This document shows positions 1 to 12,450 of a stretch of 64,000 bases of DNA, one piece after another (the first letter of the stretch is position 1; every line of letters starts with the position of its first letter). The notes below the pieces were generated by a model. That model did no database searches and had not been told where the DNA came from. It saw nothing but the letters and a program-made list of their open reading frames with translations. Source of the DNA: Phycomyces nitens (taxonomy: Eukaryota; Mucoromycota; Mucoromycetes; Mucorales; Phycomycetaceae); contig JAHRBC010000001.1 in the NCBI GenBank assembly GCA_022702545.1, positions 8,184,001-8,248,000 on the forward strand, read 5' to 3'. Made by a program: the position numbers and the translations under genes.

Positions 1-3000
1 GTTGTGATTGCAGTAGTCGGTCCACCAAACGTAAGGAGATTCTCAAACACATGTGTATACATATATAGATAGATTCTGACATTCTGTCTCTAGAGTGGCA
101 AGTCAACCTTGATCCGTTCGCTCGTAAAACGCTATACAAAGCACAACCTGACCGAGATAAAGGGACCCATCACAGTTGTCAGTGGAAAAAAGAGACGGTT
201 GACATTTATGGAGTGCGCCAACGATATGAACTCAATGATCGATATCGCAAAGATTGCCGACCTGGTACTCTTGACAATCGATGCCAGTTTTGGATTTGAA
301 ATGGTAAAAATAGATCTACAAGTCTTGCGAGTATGATTAACAAGTCTCTATAGGAAACCTTTGAATTCCTCAACATCCTTCAATCTCATGGATTCCCAAA
401 AGTCATGGGCGTCTTGACCCATCTAGACAAATTCCGCAACAACAAGGCCCTTCGTCTCACGAAAAAGAAGCTCAAGCATCGTTTCTGGACAGAGATTTAC
501 GAAGGTGCAAAGTTGTTTTATCTTTCGGGTATCATCAATGGAAAGTATCCCAACATGGAGATCCAGAACCTCTCTCGTTTCATTTCAGTCATGAAGTTCC
601 GTCCTCTTTTGTGGCGCAACACCCATCCTTATGTCGTCGCAGATCGTATCGAAGACTTGACAGATCCAGAACTCATCCACAGAAAGCCCAACTGCGACCG
701 CACTGTAACCTTGTATGGATATCTACGTGGAACAAATCTCAAGCCCAATATGCGAGTCCATATTCCTGGTGCAGGAGATCATGTATTGGCAGATGTGTCT
801 GTCCTGCCTGATCCTTGTCCTTTGCCCGACAAGGAACGCAAGCGTCTGGATGAAAAATACAAGCTAATCTATGCCCCAATGTCAGATGTTGGTGGTGTAA
901 TGTACGACAAGGATGCTGTGTACATTAATGTGCCCGGTCATTTTACAAAAAAGTCTGCCTATGCACCAACTGAGGAGCAGCCAGACCAGGAGGAAGAAGA
1001 AGAGGAGCTTCCTTATGGCCAGGGTGAAAAGATGGTTATGGACCTTCAGGATGCGTCTGATACATTTGCCGATCAATTGGCAGATTCAGAGCTACGGATC
1101 TTTTCGAATTCGGCACCAGTTAGAGCTGGCGATATAGACGAAGATGAGGAGGAGGAGGATAAGATTAGCATCACAGAGTCCATGGAACAAGACGATCAGG
1201 GCAGAACTAGACGCAGAGCCGTTTTTGGTGATGCAGACCCTGAATTCGATGAGGATGATGAAGACGATGATGAAGACGAGGATGAAGATGAGATGATGGA
1301 AAGCGGTCAAGATTCCGACGCTGAAGGACCCCAGCGTGGTTCTGCTCTCACAAAGTTCGATACTCGCAACATCCGCAAAAAGGGCGAAAAGGAAGACAAG
1401 GAAGATGTAGAAGCTGAAGATATCCAATTTGCTGACAGTGACAGCGAGTTTGCCCTCTCTGAAGAAGAGGAGATGATCAATGTCGATGGTCGTCTTCGTG
1501 CCCAAGATTCTGATGATGATGATGAGTCAATGGCCGGTGAATTGCGCTGGAAGGCCAATCTTAAAGAAAAGGCCAACAGTCTTTTCCATAACCATCGTCG
1601 TGTGAACCTCATGTCACTTATCTACAACAAACCAGAGCTGTCTCCCGAAGACATTGCTGCCGGAAATTATAACGAAAAGGAAGATGAAGATGAATCAGAG
1701 GATGAGGAGGAGGAAGAATTCTTCAAGCTTAAATACGAAAACAACGACAAGGCTGTTGAAATCATCGATAGTTCCCGCCAGCAACCCAATGTCGAAGCTC
1801 TAGATATGTGGGAAGATGAGGATGCATTGGATTCTATTCGTAACAGATTCATTACCGGCGAGACTGGCGAAGATGATGACGAGAAACCCGAAGAAGAAGA
1901 AGAGGTGTTTGGTGACTTTGAGGATCTTGAGGATGAGGGTGCCAATGGATCAAAAGAGGAGGAGGAAAAAGAACAGGATCCTGTTGAAGCCGAGCGCGAG
2001 AGAATTGCCAAGCGAAAAGAGCAACTGAAAAAGAAGTTTAATGAAGAGTTTGAGGATGAGGATGAGGGACCAAAGATGGACTTTTATGAGACCAAAAAGG
2101 CCGAGATTGAGAAGCAATTGCTCATGAACCGAGCTGAATTCGAAGGCGATGATTCAAACACTCGTGCCTTGGTCGAGGGTTACAGACCAGGAAGCTATGT
2201 GCGTCTTTTGATCAAGGAGATGCCTGCAGAGTTCATCCAGAACTTTGACCCTACCTACCCAGTTCTTGTTGGTGGACTTTTGACATCTGAAGACCAGTTT
2301 GGTTTGGTCCAAGTCCGTATCAAGCGCCACAGATGGCATAGAAAGATTCTCAAGACCAATGATCCCCTCATCTTCTCTATGGGCTGGAGAAGATTCCAGA
2401 GCATTCCAATCTACTCACTGGACGATGGAACCAGGAACCGTATGTTAAAGTACACTCCTGAGCACATGCATTGTCTTGCCACCTTTTACGGTATGTACAA
2501 GATCTAGATTATATGATTCCAAGTTTATTGACTCTGTATACACAGGCCCTGTCCATATTCCCAACACTGGTTTCTGTGCTGTCCAGTCAGTAGCAGACAA
2601 CAAGACTGTAAGTTGAGTCCAAGTGATAAAACAAATCCTCATTTATTTTTTCTCTAGTCTTCTTTCCGGATATGCGCTACTGGTGTCGTGGTAGACATTG
2701 CACAGGCATCAGAGATTGTCAAAAAACTCAAATTGACTGGTACACCATACAAGGTGTTTAAGAACACTGCCTTTATCAAGGACATGTTTACTTCCTCGCT
2801 CGAAGTTGCAAAGTTTGAGGGTGCCAGTATTAGAACTGTGTCTGGCATTCGTGGTCAAGTCAAAAAAGCTCTTCCTAAACCTGAAGGACACTTCCGTGCA
2901 ACCTTTGAAGACAGAATTCTTATGAGTGGTAAGTATTGAGATGTTTTGTTGCTGTTGTTAATTTGATGGTTTTACTAATTGATCTTTATAGACATTGTGT

Positions 3001-3601
3001 TCTTGAGAGCGTGGTATCCTATCAAGCCTCGTAAATTCTATAACCCTGTCACATCATTGCTCTTGTCTACCAAGTCAGACTGGAAGGGTATGCGTCTGAC
3101 AGGCCAGGTTAGACGTGAACAAGAGCTGAGAGCACCACAAAATGTGGATTCTGTTTACAAGGTATGTTTATATTGCGATTAGAAACATAAATGACGATTG
3201 ATATTAACTATTGTCTATAGCCAATTGAGCGCAAGGAACGTCGTTTCAACACTCTCAAGGTGCCAAAGAGTCTCCAGTCAGAACTTCCATTTGCTTCAAA
3301 GCCTAAGCAGGCAAAGGCACAAAGCAAAAAGTCATATGTTGCCAAGAGAGCAGTTGTGATGGAGCCAGAGGAGAAGAAGATTTATACTTTGATGCAGCAG
3401 CTCAATACTCTGCGGAATGACAAGACTCGTAAGCGTAAGCTAAAGGATACCGAGAGACGAGAGGTGAACGAGAAGAAGAAGGCAAAGGTTGAGGAGAAGA
3501 CGGCCGAGAAGGACAAGGAACGAAGAAAGGACTACTTTAGAAAGGAATCGAAGCGGGAGATTGCCATGAGCAAATCTTCAAAGTTTTCAAAGAAGAAATA
3601 A
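1..3601 (+). CDS. BMS1: BMS1 ribosome biogenesis GTPase (5' partial)
   Basis: Bms1 is a nucleolar GTPase that works with Rcl1 in 40S pre-ribosome maturation (family knowledge). The window opens inside an exon just before the P-loop. Seven exons are visible: 1-30, 94-303, 354-2490, 2546-2607, 2658-2928, 2992-3161 and 3221-3601, giving 1086 residues to the stop. Joining the first two exons gives the P-loop GPPNSGKS. The G4-like element THLD follows in GVLTHLDKF. The centre is a long Asp/Glu-rich stretch, typical of Bms1. The C-terminal part ([15 protein letters not shown] across an exon join, then [20 protein letters not shown]) is the conserved AARP2CN/Bms1 C-terminal region, followed by a Lys-rich tail ending KSSKFSKKK. 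The N-terminus lies outside the window. All splice joins keep frame and use GT-AG. Confidence 0.95.
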
Positions 3602-4328
3602 CACTACATCACAATACATAACACTTGATTCATCCCTTATTAAAAAAATACATTCCACTTGAACCGTTGTTACTTGGGTTTAATGATACAGACCAACTAT
3701 TGAACTGATTGGCTAGGTTGACATGAAATGAAAAGATATAAAGAGTACTTATTGGTGGTTGTTGGTCGAGATTGATTGACAAGGCAATTATGGATCAAAA
3801 AAAGAATATAAAATATTAACATTTGGAATAAAATCAAGTAACACTTTCTGCAAGTTACAATTGTCATTATTATTATTATTATTATTAATGAAAAGAAGCC
3901 TTTCTTATTTCAATTGAAATTTTGTACTAGGTAAAATAAAGCCTAGTTGAATAAAAGGAGACCATGTCTTTATAAATTACCACAAAATATTCTAATAAAC
4001 TAGTCTTGCCTTTTTGCAGAAAACCTATACTTTCAGGTTCTCAAAAAAAAAAAGGGGGACTATTTTTATCTGCGTGGCTGAGCGTGACATCTTTGGCAAA
4101 CGGATTGGATCAAGTATTTACCCAATCATATAGCTGATCCATAAATTAACCTGGCCAATCATTATTAACCAATAGAATTAAATAAAAATTTTCAAACAAG
4201 AAGGCGGAAAGGACCGGCACTCGATGTTTTCCCGGTTAATAGAGTAGAAAAGCGTTTTTCATTTCCTCCACTCTATTCCTCTGGTTCATTTTTTTCGTTT
4301 TTTTTAAAAAAAACAAAAAACTAGAGAA
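3602..4328. other. Intergenic region between BMS1 and ADE12
   Basis: AT-rich spacer holding the BMS1 3' flank and the ADE12 promoter. It has an (ATT)n run near 3868-3887 and a pyrimidine/poly-T tract just before the ADE12 ATG. No open frame, tRNA or repeat family is recognised. Confidence 0.6.
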
Positions 4329-5830
4329 ATGTCTGATTTGCCTCGCGGTGACTTGTCTGTTGTCCTTGGTGCCCAGTGGGGTGACGAGGGCAAGGGTAAG
4401 CTTTCTGATATTCTGTGTGCTCAGGCTGAAGTCTGTGCTCGCTGTCAGGTAAATATATTAAAACCAAATGGTCTTGGTATGGGATATCTGTGCTAATATG
4501 TTCATATAAAAGGGTGGTAACAACGCTGGCCACACTATTGTTGTTGGAGATGTCAAGTACGATTTCCACTTGTTGCCTTCAGGTAAGAACACCAGCCAAC
4601 AAGGCTGTATGCTAAAATATCCCATATAGGCCTCATCAACCCCAACTGTGTCGCCTTTGTTGGTACCGGTGTCGTTGTCCACTTGCCTGCCTTTTTTGAG
4701 GAACTCGAGAAGCTCCAGAAGAAGGGTTTGAACTGTGACAAGCGCCTGTTTGTCTCTGACCGCTGTCACCTTGTGTTCGATCTCCACCAGACCGTCGATG
4801 GTCTCAAGGAACTCGAACTCGGACGTGGTAGCATCGGCACCACTCGCAAGGGTATTGGACCGGCCTACTCTTCCAAGGCCTCGCGCTCGGGTCTCCGCGT
4901 CCACCACCTGTACAACTTTGAGGATTTCTCCACAAAGTTCCGTGTCTTGGTTGAGAACAAGCGCAAGCGTTATGGTCACTTTGAGTATGATATCGAGGCT
5001 GAACTTATCCGTTACAAGGCTCTTGCTGAACGCCTGAGACCCTATGTTGTTGACGGTGTCTGGTTCATGCACCAGAAGATCAAGGAGAACAAGTGCATCC
5101 TCGTCGAGGGTGCCAATGCCCTCATGCTGGATCTTGACTTTGGTACCTATCCCTATGTCACATCATCCAACACCGCCATTGGTGGTGTCTGTACTGGTCT
5201 GGGCGTTCCTCCCACCAAGATCAAGAAGGTGATTGGTGTCGTCAAGGCCTATACCACACGTGTTGGTGGTGGTCCCTTCCCAACTGAGCAGCTCAATGTA
5301 AGTGTGTTTTTATTTTATTTTATTTTTGGACATTGATGATCCTGATATAAAATTATCGTTTTGATGACTCATTTAATTAATTATAACTCTTTTATATACA
5401 GGAAATTGGTGAACATCTCCAAACTGTCGGATTCGAATTTGGCGTGACCACTGGCAGAAAGCGTCGTTGCGGTTGGTTGGACATGGTGGTTGTCAAGTAC
5501 TCTACCATGATCAACGGCTACACCAGCTTCAATGTCACTAAGCTCGATATCCTCGATCAATTGCCCGTTATCAAGGTTGCTGTTGACTATATCCACAAGG
5601 GTAAGCCCATGGTTTCCTTCCCCTCCGAGCTTGAACTTCTCGAGGAAATTGAGGTCAAGTACGTCGATCTTCCCGGCTGGCAATCCGATATTTCCAAGTG
5701 CAGAACCTGGGAAGAACTTCCTTTGAATGCCAAGAAGTACATTGAGTTTATCGAGAAGGAATCTGGTGTGCCTGTCGAATGGATCGGTGTTGGTGCCAGC
5801 AGAGACGCCATGATTCACAGAGCCCAGTAA
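4329..5830 (+). CDS. ADE12: Adenylosuccinate synthetase
   Basis: Cytosolic enzyme joining IMP and aspartate with GTP to form adenylosuccinate, the first committed step to AMP. Four exons (4329-4448, 4513-4582, 4630-5297, 5402-5830) give 428 residues, the normal family length. The start is the first ATG of a frame that runs straight into the signature [11 protein letters not shown] (nucleotide loop with catalytic Asp). Further signatures are [23 protein letters not shown] (with the conserved Lys and Arg of the family active site), [28 protein letters not shown] and [12 protein letters not shown]. All are intact. The long third exon and three short GT-AG introns are unambiguous. Confidence 0.97.
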
Positions 5831-6282
5831 ATAGCCTGCATATACATATTTATTTCTTTCCATTTAAAAAAAAAAAGAAGAAGAACCATCTCTTTTTTTT
5901 TTGTTATAACCGCTTTTATTGTTCCTCACAAATAAAGACATCAATACAATCAGACAATACTTAATTGCCAGTTAAGAAATGACGGTAATTTCTGGATACC
6001 ACAAACTAACAGGGATTCTCAAAGACAGTGAGCGGATTGTAAGCCATCTTGTATACCATTAAATCAATTTGGACAGCCATCTTTTTATACTCTAGTATAT
6101 TATACACTGCTGGGGTCAATAGTTTCAACACATTCCCTCGACTGCTTTAGTGCTGTAGATTGGGTTGCCTTGAAGCGTATATTTGTCAATTGGATTAAAG
6201 CCTTGACTTTATGACATTTATCCTCTTGGAATAGATTGCCGAAAAGCCCATTATATCACATGTGATAAAATGTCGTGAAATA

Positions 6283-6332
6283 CATCTTGTCATTTCAAAG
6301 ACAATTCCATTATTAATCGTTTGTCTGCATTT
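6283..6332 (+). repeat. Left arm of 50-bp inverted repeat
   Basis: This 50-bp segment matches the reverse complement of 6920-6969 at 46 of 50 positions by direct reading. The mismatches are one at position 19 and three clustered at positions 33, 37 and 38. The arms are separated by 587 bp. No flanking target-site duplication was obvious. Confidence 0.8.
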
Positions 6333-6919
6333 ATATCATGCTTTCAATATTTGCTCTCTTTTGACACATCATGGCTTTATCAATACTAAAAGAGAGCCAG
6401 AACGATAACATCAATAATTCAAAGTTTAAATATGCTCAACCTAAAATAGATTCTATAATCAAGCACGTTTCTGGAATCTTGCTGAATATTGCCCCAATGG
6501 ATCATATATTATCAATTAATTGATACTTTTAAATAAATATTTGCTGGCTGTACTTTTATCTTTCAATATTATATATATACCCTCCTGGCACACTTTTTTC
6601 TTCATCTGTTATCCTTCCCTTTCTCTTTAACCGTTTAAACATGTCTTTATAATCAATCAGCCAAGGAAAAAAAAAGGGGGAGGCATTTGGCCATAGTTAC
6701 ACCAAGAATTCGACCACTGGAAAAAGGGAATCATTATTGTTGTACATGGGTGTAAAGAAATGTGATCGAGTGAAAATGAATTGGAAAGAATAGAGCAAGG
6801 TGGTTCAGAGTGACTAGCCTTATTATTATTGTTTTTTTAAAAATAATAATACAGATGAGCCAGTTTATGCGTAGGAGAAAGCCTCATGACAAATACGTTG
6901 GCGACTGTCTCGAATCAAA

Positions 6920-6969
6920 AAATGCAGACAATGGATAAATAATGGAATTGCCTTTGAAATGACAAGATG
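6920..6969 (-). repeat. Right arm of 50-bp inverted repeat
   Basis: Reverse-complement partner of 6283-6332 (46/50). It could be a terminal repeat of a decayed non-autonomous DNA element, or two copies of a dispersed repeat in opposite orientation. The enclosed 587 bp have no recognisable coding content. Confidence 0.8.
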
Positions 6970-8059
6970 AATTCAGGATAAATAGGTCGACAGAGCCTAC
7001 AATTGCTCGATATATTTCCAGTAACTTTTAATGTGCTTGAAAGTGTCTCCAAAAAAAAACAATATCGCTGTATATTTGCATTATAAAATTCCCAAAAATA
7101 CGATATCAACATACACTAACAGATAGAAATCACAGTCAGGGTAAATGCATTCATATATGCTATTTATGATTTTTATATAATCAGAAACTGTTGATCAATA
7201 AATCCACCATGTGATTTATGATTTATGTAAAAGTCAAAGGATATAGAAATACATTGCGCTCATAAAACTAAAACGGAATATGCGACGAGACGCAAATGCT
7301 AACTAGTAAATTCAAGAGGAGTGTCGGGATTTGGTTCCAAAAGTAAAGAATATGTGTATATATTTAATCACCGAAGATGGCTCTGTAAAACGAGAATTGA
7401 ATAAGTATTGAAAAGCATCATTATTATCAATACAATAATGCTCTTGAATAAACCAATTAAAAACCACCAATTGATACCCTCTTGACTTCCATTAAATAAA
7501 TAAAAAATAAGAAGAGCAAGCTGTCCTTTTTGTATCATCACACCTCTTTAGAATGCCCAGAAAACAAAAAGGAAGCGTTTCAAAATGGATCTGTAGCTTG
7601 CGTGTTAATTAAAGACAAATGACTATAAAACTTGTCAGCCTGTACTTCCAATGTACCACATTTATCGCGTGGGGTTTACAAACAAAAAAGAAATATTATA
7701 TATATATACATATATATATATGTATATATGTATATATATATGTTTCATTCTCATTTCTATTTCACTATTCTAAAACTGCATGAAAATTCTAATCATTCGA
7801 TAAGATATTTTATAAATAGTGATTTCATAGATTCGTAAAACACCTTTATTATATATATTTATATTATTGCCTCACTTCTCTATAAATCATCATCCAATAT
7901 ACTACTTGATCTTGCTCTCTTTCTGCTCACCTATTTTTTATTGGTATTTCAACGTAATCAGCTCCGCGAACTACTTTATTTTTTTGTTATTTTTTGTTTT
8001 AAAAATAATTCTTGAAAAAAAAGCAAAGAAAGATTATATATACTACTTAATCATCAAGA

Positions 8060-11000
8060 ATGTTGGACCCATCGACAGAACACAAATCATGGGCAGACAT
8101 TATGGACGAAGAGATGGCAGAAGAAGATGCCGCAATCAAGGCTTCTTATGTCCCAACACATGAGCCACCCAAACCTGTATTCACACCCATCAAGATTGAA
8201 CTACCATCCCGCCCAGAGAATGAAGACAAGCCGGCCACAATCGACATGTCATCTGGAACCAGTGCAAGCCGGTGGGCTACAAAACCAGCCGAGAAAACCA
8301 CAGAGATTCCAAAGGAGGAACCAAAAGCCTGGTCTCGTAATCTCGATTCACCTTGGCGTCAAAGACTTGCCCGTGCAGCTCAACCCCCAGTGAGAGCTGT
8401 AAATATATATGCATATAGATATATAAACATGGTTGGAATACTTGTATCCTTATTAACCCATTCTCGTTGTTCTAGGCCCCGGCTGTAAAGCCAGAGGATG
8501 AAGCCAAGGCTAGCTCTACCTACACTGCTGCCAGCTGGCACATGTATGCCGCTGCAGGAAGCCCGATTTTCACAAACGATGAAGACAAGAAAGAATTCGT
8601 ACAGACTCTGGCTGGAACCACAAAGGCTGCAATGGAAGCCAAGTCTCCTTTAAATCCACAAGTGCCTGTTCCAGGAACCAAGGTTTATGAAGAAGCATGG
8701 CCTACATTGGGTGCCCCTAAACCATCAGTTGCCAAAAATTCTGGTCCAGGTAAAAATAACAAATTTTAATCTTGGGGAGACGTTGATTTAAACTATTCTG
8801 GCCTCTAGACACTTGTACCAATTGGCGTAAAAAGGGATCTACCACTACTACTGCATTACCAAACAAGGAATCGGCTATCATGACAAACCAACCAATTAAA
8901 TCCGAACCTAAAGAGGCCAGCCAAGAACAAGCCAAGTGTTTATTAAAAGATGAGCAAGAACAATTAGACGACTCTTCCTTGGCAGCCACACCCCCTACCA
9001 ACCCAGAGTCTACTTTGCCCTATTCGCAACCCAAAACACCTTTGAACAATAGCGAATGTTCAGATGAGGCTGAATTGCCCATTCACACCGAGGCTATTGA
9101 CGGTCAACACACCCAATCTGAACCATTGGAAATCCAATCAGAAGTAGACCAGTCCTCAGCCACAAAAGACGATTCTTGTGAGCCTGTATCTGACCAGGCC
9201 GTTAATTGGGACACAGTTTTCATTTCTCAACAAACTGTGCGTGATGTTCAAGACCCTGCCTTTACAGCACAGACCTGGTCCCAGACATCTAATCGGTCGG
9301 ACGTCTCTTCAGCCAATGCCTTGCCGGTGCCCTCGAATGAAACCGTTCCGAAGGAGGTTGCACCCGCGTCCCCCATTGGCGTGCCAGAACCTTCTTGTGT
9401 GACACCTGTAGTCAAAGGTATTAGTAGCTGGCAGGCATTTGCAGCCGTCGTACCAGCCAGCGCCCATGAATCCCCAGACGCAATTCCTGCTATCAAACAG
9501 GATAATACATCGAAATGGCAGGACCTTGCTGCTGCAAACGTCCGTCAAGACACGAGCTCCAATTCAAACAATACTCCTCTGGCGTCAGACCAAGATCTTG
9601 CCGAGTCAGTCAACAAATGGAACGACTATTGCAAGAAAAACCTTTCCGAGATAGTCTCTCCCGAAGTCACACAGGATACCAAGTCAACCGAACCCAATCT
9701 CGATGAAAAAGTATCCAATTCAATTGAGATTTCTGCCACATCCTATACTTTAGAAGAACCCTTGCAGGAAACCACTCCCAATGATGATGGGGATGCTTGC
9801 CCATCAATTAAAATCCAATGGAAGGAATTAATCGGTGAAGCCACAGAAAGATCGGTTTCAGGTGGATCTGAACAGTCAACTTCATGGGGACCTAATCCAA
9901 ACTCGGACACTGGTGCGAGTCAATGGAAATCGTTTGCTACAGAAGTACAGGACAAGCCCAGATGGGGCGCAAACCAACATCGACCCAGTATGTCACCCAA
10001 GGAATCTGGCGTACCAGAGCATCAGCACCCTGACCATGGTTCTGATTTTCCTGAGAAAAAGGTGTCGAGTGGCGGCGTACAAGACACTGGATCGGTTGTG
10101 GATGGGGCGAGCCGATGGCAGGCATTTGCGTCTGTTAATCCTCGGCCATCGACCTGGAAAAGTGGCGTTCCTGACCTTCATGCCCATCACAAACACGGTG
10201 CAGCTTTTGGGGGCCATCACGATAGAGGCCATCATTCGAATGCTGGTCACGATGACAACCATGGCAGAACTAGACATGACAACCACAATTCATGGCAACC
10301 AAACCACAACTCTCAATGGGATAAGCCCGCAGATGCCAATGAACGCACTCATATGTGGGAGGCAGAGTCAGGACCTTGGGCTAATGCAACACAGGTTAAT
10401 CCACCAGTCCAAGACACTCACAATGCAGCTCAAGCTTGTTTGAGCAATGATAAAATTGGCGCTCACACAGATACAATCAGTAGTGCGACCAACCAATACG
10501 AAAAAAAGCATGGTAATACGATTATTTAAATTGTGCCTCGCTTTATTCTATTTTCCTCTTTGCTAACCTAACATGTATACAACCTTTATTTTAGGTACTG
10601 GTAATCTGCCAGGACACGAGACATTCAGGTCATCAAAAGCATCATTATTATCATCATCATTCGAATCAAGCTCTACAAAGCACTCGGCCGATGTTGGCGT
10701 AAATCGATGGAATATGTATGCAATCTCTCACAAGTCTCAAGCGCCAACTCCAATCGAAAATAATCATCATTCTGGATCAACTGGTGTGGAAATAAACCAA
10801 TCCTGGACACAAACACATGAAGAGAAAGGTTCTTTAGAAGCCAATGTTGCTGATCCACCTTTTGCTGCCTCGCCAGGAGAGACAAATGTTGGCTGGTCCA
10901 ACACAAATACCGCAAGTAATGTAGAATATCATGGGTCGTCCTTTGGGGATCAAGCTCATTTGGAAAGACACCCGACTGATCCTCGACTAGAAATGGCAGC

Positions 11001-11085
11001 CCCAGCATGGCAGCAGCAGGTTCGACCCAGGAGAAGCCCTCGACCAGCCAATCGAGAGGAGAGCAGACCTATGCGTAGTTACTGA
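8060..11085 (+). CDS. Tryptophan-repeat, low-complexity protein of unknown function
   Basis: Not recognised as any characterised family. Four exons (8060-8398, 8476-8749, 8809-10512, 10595-11085) give 935 residues, nearly all predicted disordered and rich in Ser, Thr, Asn, Asp, Glu, Gln and His. Tryptophan recurs in a short motif of the form [S/N/Q]-x-W-x-x-[F/Y/L]-[A/C]. Examples are SWHMYAA (W134), SSWQAFAAV (W412), SKWQDLAA, NKWNDYCK, IQWKELIG, SQWKSFAT, SRWQAFASV (W641) and NRWNMYAI. The N-terminus carries an acidic SWADIMDEEMAEED element and the C-terminus is basic (RPRRSPRPANREESRPMRSY). A His-rich stretch (HHKHGAAFGGHHDRGHH) lies near residues 665-690. The repeated aromatic motif suggests a multivalent binding scaffold, which is an inference only. 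No catalytic domain is visible. Confidence 0.8.
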
Positions 11086-12450
11086 GACGATAGAATGATT
11101 ATTATTTATTAAAATTGATTCCAGGGCATTATATATTTTAGAGCAACTTTGCGATTGTTGGTTAAATATTGGTACTACAGTACTCTTATGCTAAAATCAG
11201 TCTGATGCACTATAGACATCAATCCCCGAAAGACCGACCGTGTATAAATGTCTATTTTGTTCCAAAGTGTTAGGGATGTGTATTGGAGAAAATGAATTTT
11301 GGCGGAGAGAAAGAATAGTTCATGTGTTGTTTCATATAGTGCTTTAATGTGACAGAAAGCTGTAGTATGAGCTAGAAGAAGATCGTGTTACTGTACACAA
11401 TCCCTAATCGAGGGCGTGTAAGACACAATAGCCTATTGATCAACCAAGAACAACGGGTATCATTGTCTGTTCTCCCAACTAAAAAGAAATCGCGTCGTTT
11501 TGTGTTGCCTGTCATACACGAGAATTAAAATCATTTTTATCATTTTATTTCTTACATTATATAGTTTTTTAGTTGCCAAGACAACAGGTAGTCATTGATA
11601 CAAATTCAGATTTATAGATGGGTGTATAAAGCAATGTGATTAGTGTCATCTTTTTGAATTGTAAAAAAAAAATATACACACATATAGAGAGTCCACTGTG
11701 GAAATTAAAACAGGAATAAATATGGATAAAATAATCAATGATACACTTTATCAGTTCATCTCCAACGCGTACAATACATTCGGATATAATGATAGATAAT
11801 TGTCAATTCCTGCTCATTTGCAATAGAATGCATCTATTGTCCTGCTTATCTTTGTCACCCTGGTCTTTACAGCATAATATAAGCCTTGAAAGTTACTCTT
11901 TATTCTTCTTATGATTCCTGTGGTATCAGCGTCATGTTACCACTGAGTTCAAATGAATGCAACAGGTACAAGCCTGTTTGGAAGATTGGTAATGACGTCT
12001 TGAACAATGGCATGGTCTTTTTATTATTCTTATTCTTCCTTTCCAATGTCTGGCCATTGTTCCTGTCAAGAAGTATAGAAAGTAAAACATCGTAAGGTTG
12101 GAAAGGTGAGAAATAGTGTGATTCTTGTGTACAAAAAGGGTCTCCTAGCAACAATATTTTTTTTTCTGTGTTGGTATCTGAGCAACAAACAAAGTTTATA
12201 TATTTTTTTTTGTATAATTTATACAGGCAGCCGTTTCTTGTTTGTTTCTCCGCTAGCGCACCGGGAAAGCTCCGGGTAGATGCATTAATAGTCAACCAAC
12301 CAACCAAAAAAAAAAAAAAAAGAAAAGAGAGAGAATTCACTTATAACTGTTTGGTGATTGTACACTTGTTCCTTTCTTTGTCTTCTTGTATATTTTACTT
12401 TTTATTCTTTACATATCTTTACTTTTAATTAATTAAATCTCTAATACATA
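11086..12450. other. Intergenic region, 1.36 kb
   Basis: AT-rich spacer between two + strand genes. It ends in a pyrimidine-rich stretch with TTAATTAATTAA just upstream of the next ATG. It has a poly-A run near 12305-12319. No gene or repeat is recognised. Confidence 0.5.

Larger units (their letters stand above)
5831..8059. other. 2.2-kb gene-free region with an inverted repeat
   Basis: The longest gene-free gap in the left half of the window. It is AT-rich, with many stops in all frames. The only structured element found is a pair of inverted 50-bp arms (listed separately). There is a TA-rich tract at about 7697-7740, and pyrimidine-rich sequence precedes the next gene. No tRNA or protein remnant is recognised. 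Confidence 0.5.

Noticed and set aside
1092..2011. Long minus-strand Ser-rich open frames opposite BMS1 (1092-1505, 1307-1612, 1667-2011)
   Set aside because: They are antisense shadows of GAA/GAT-rich codons for the Asp/Glu-rich region of BMS1.
4449..4512. Possible non-GT donor in ADE12
   Set aside because: On checking, the donor is an ordinary GTAAAT and all three introns are GT-AG.
7632..8059. Open frames across the TA-rich tract before the tryptophan-repeat gene
   Set aside because: They are driven by TA repeats (Ile/Tyr runs) and have no family features.
9835..10443. 202-codon alternate-frame ORF inside the tryptophan-repeat gene
   Set aside because: Shadow frame; the main frame continues through both flanking splice sites.
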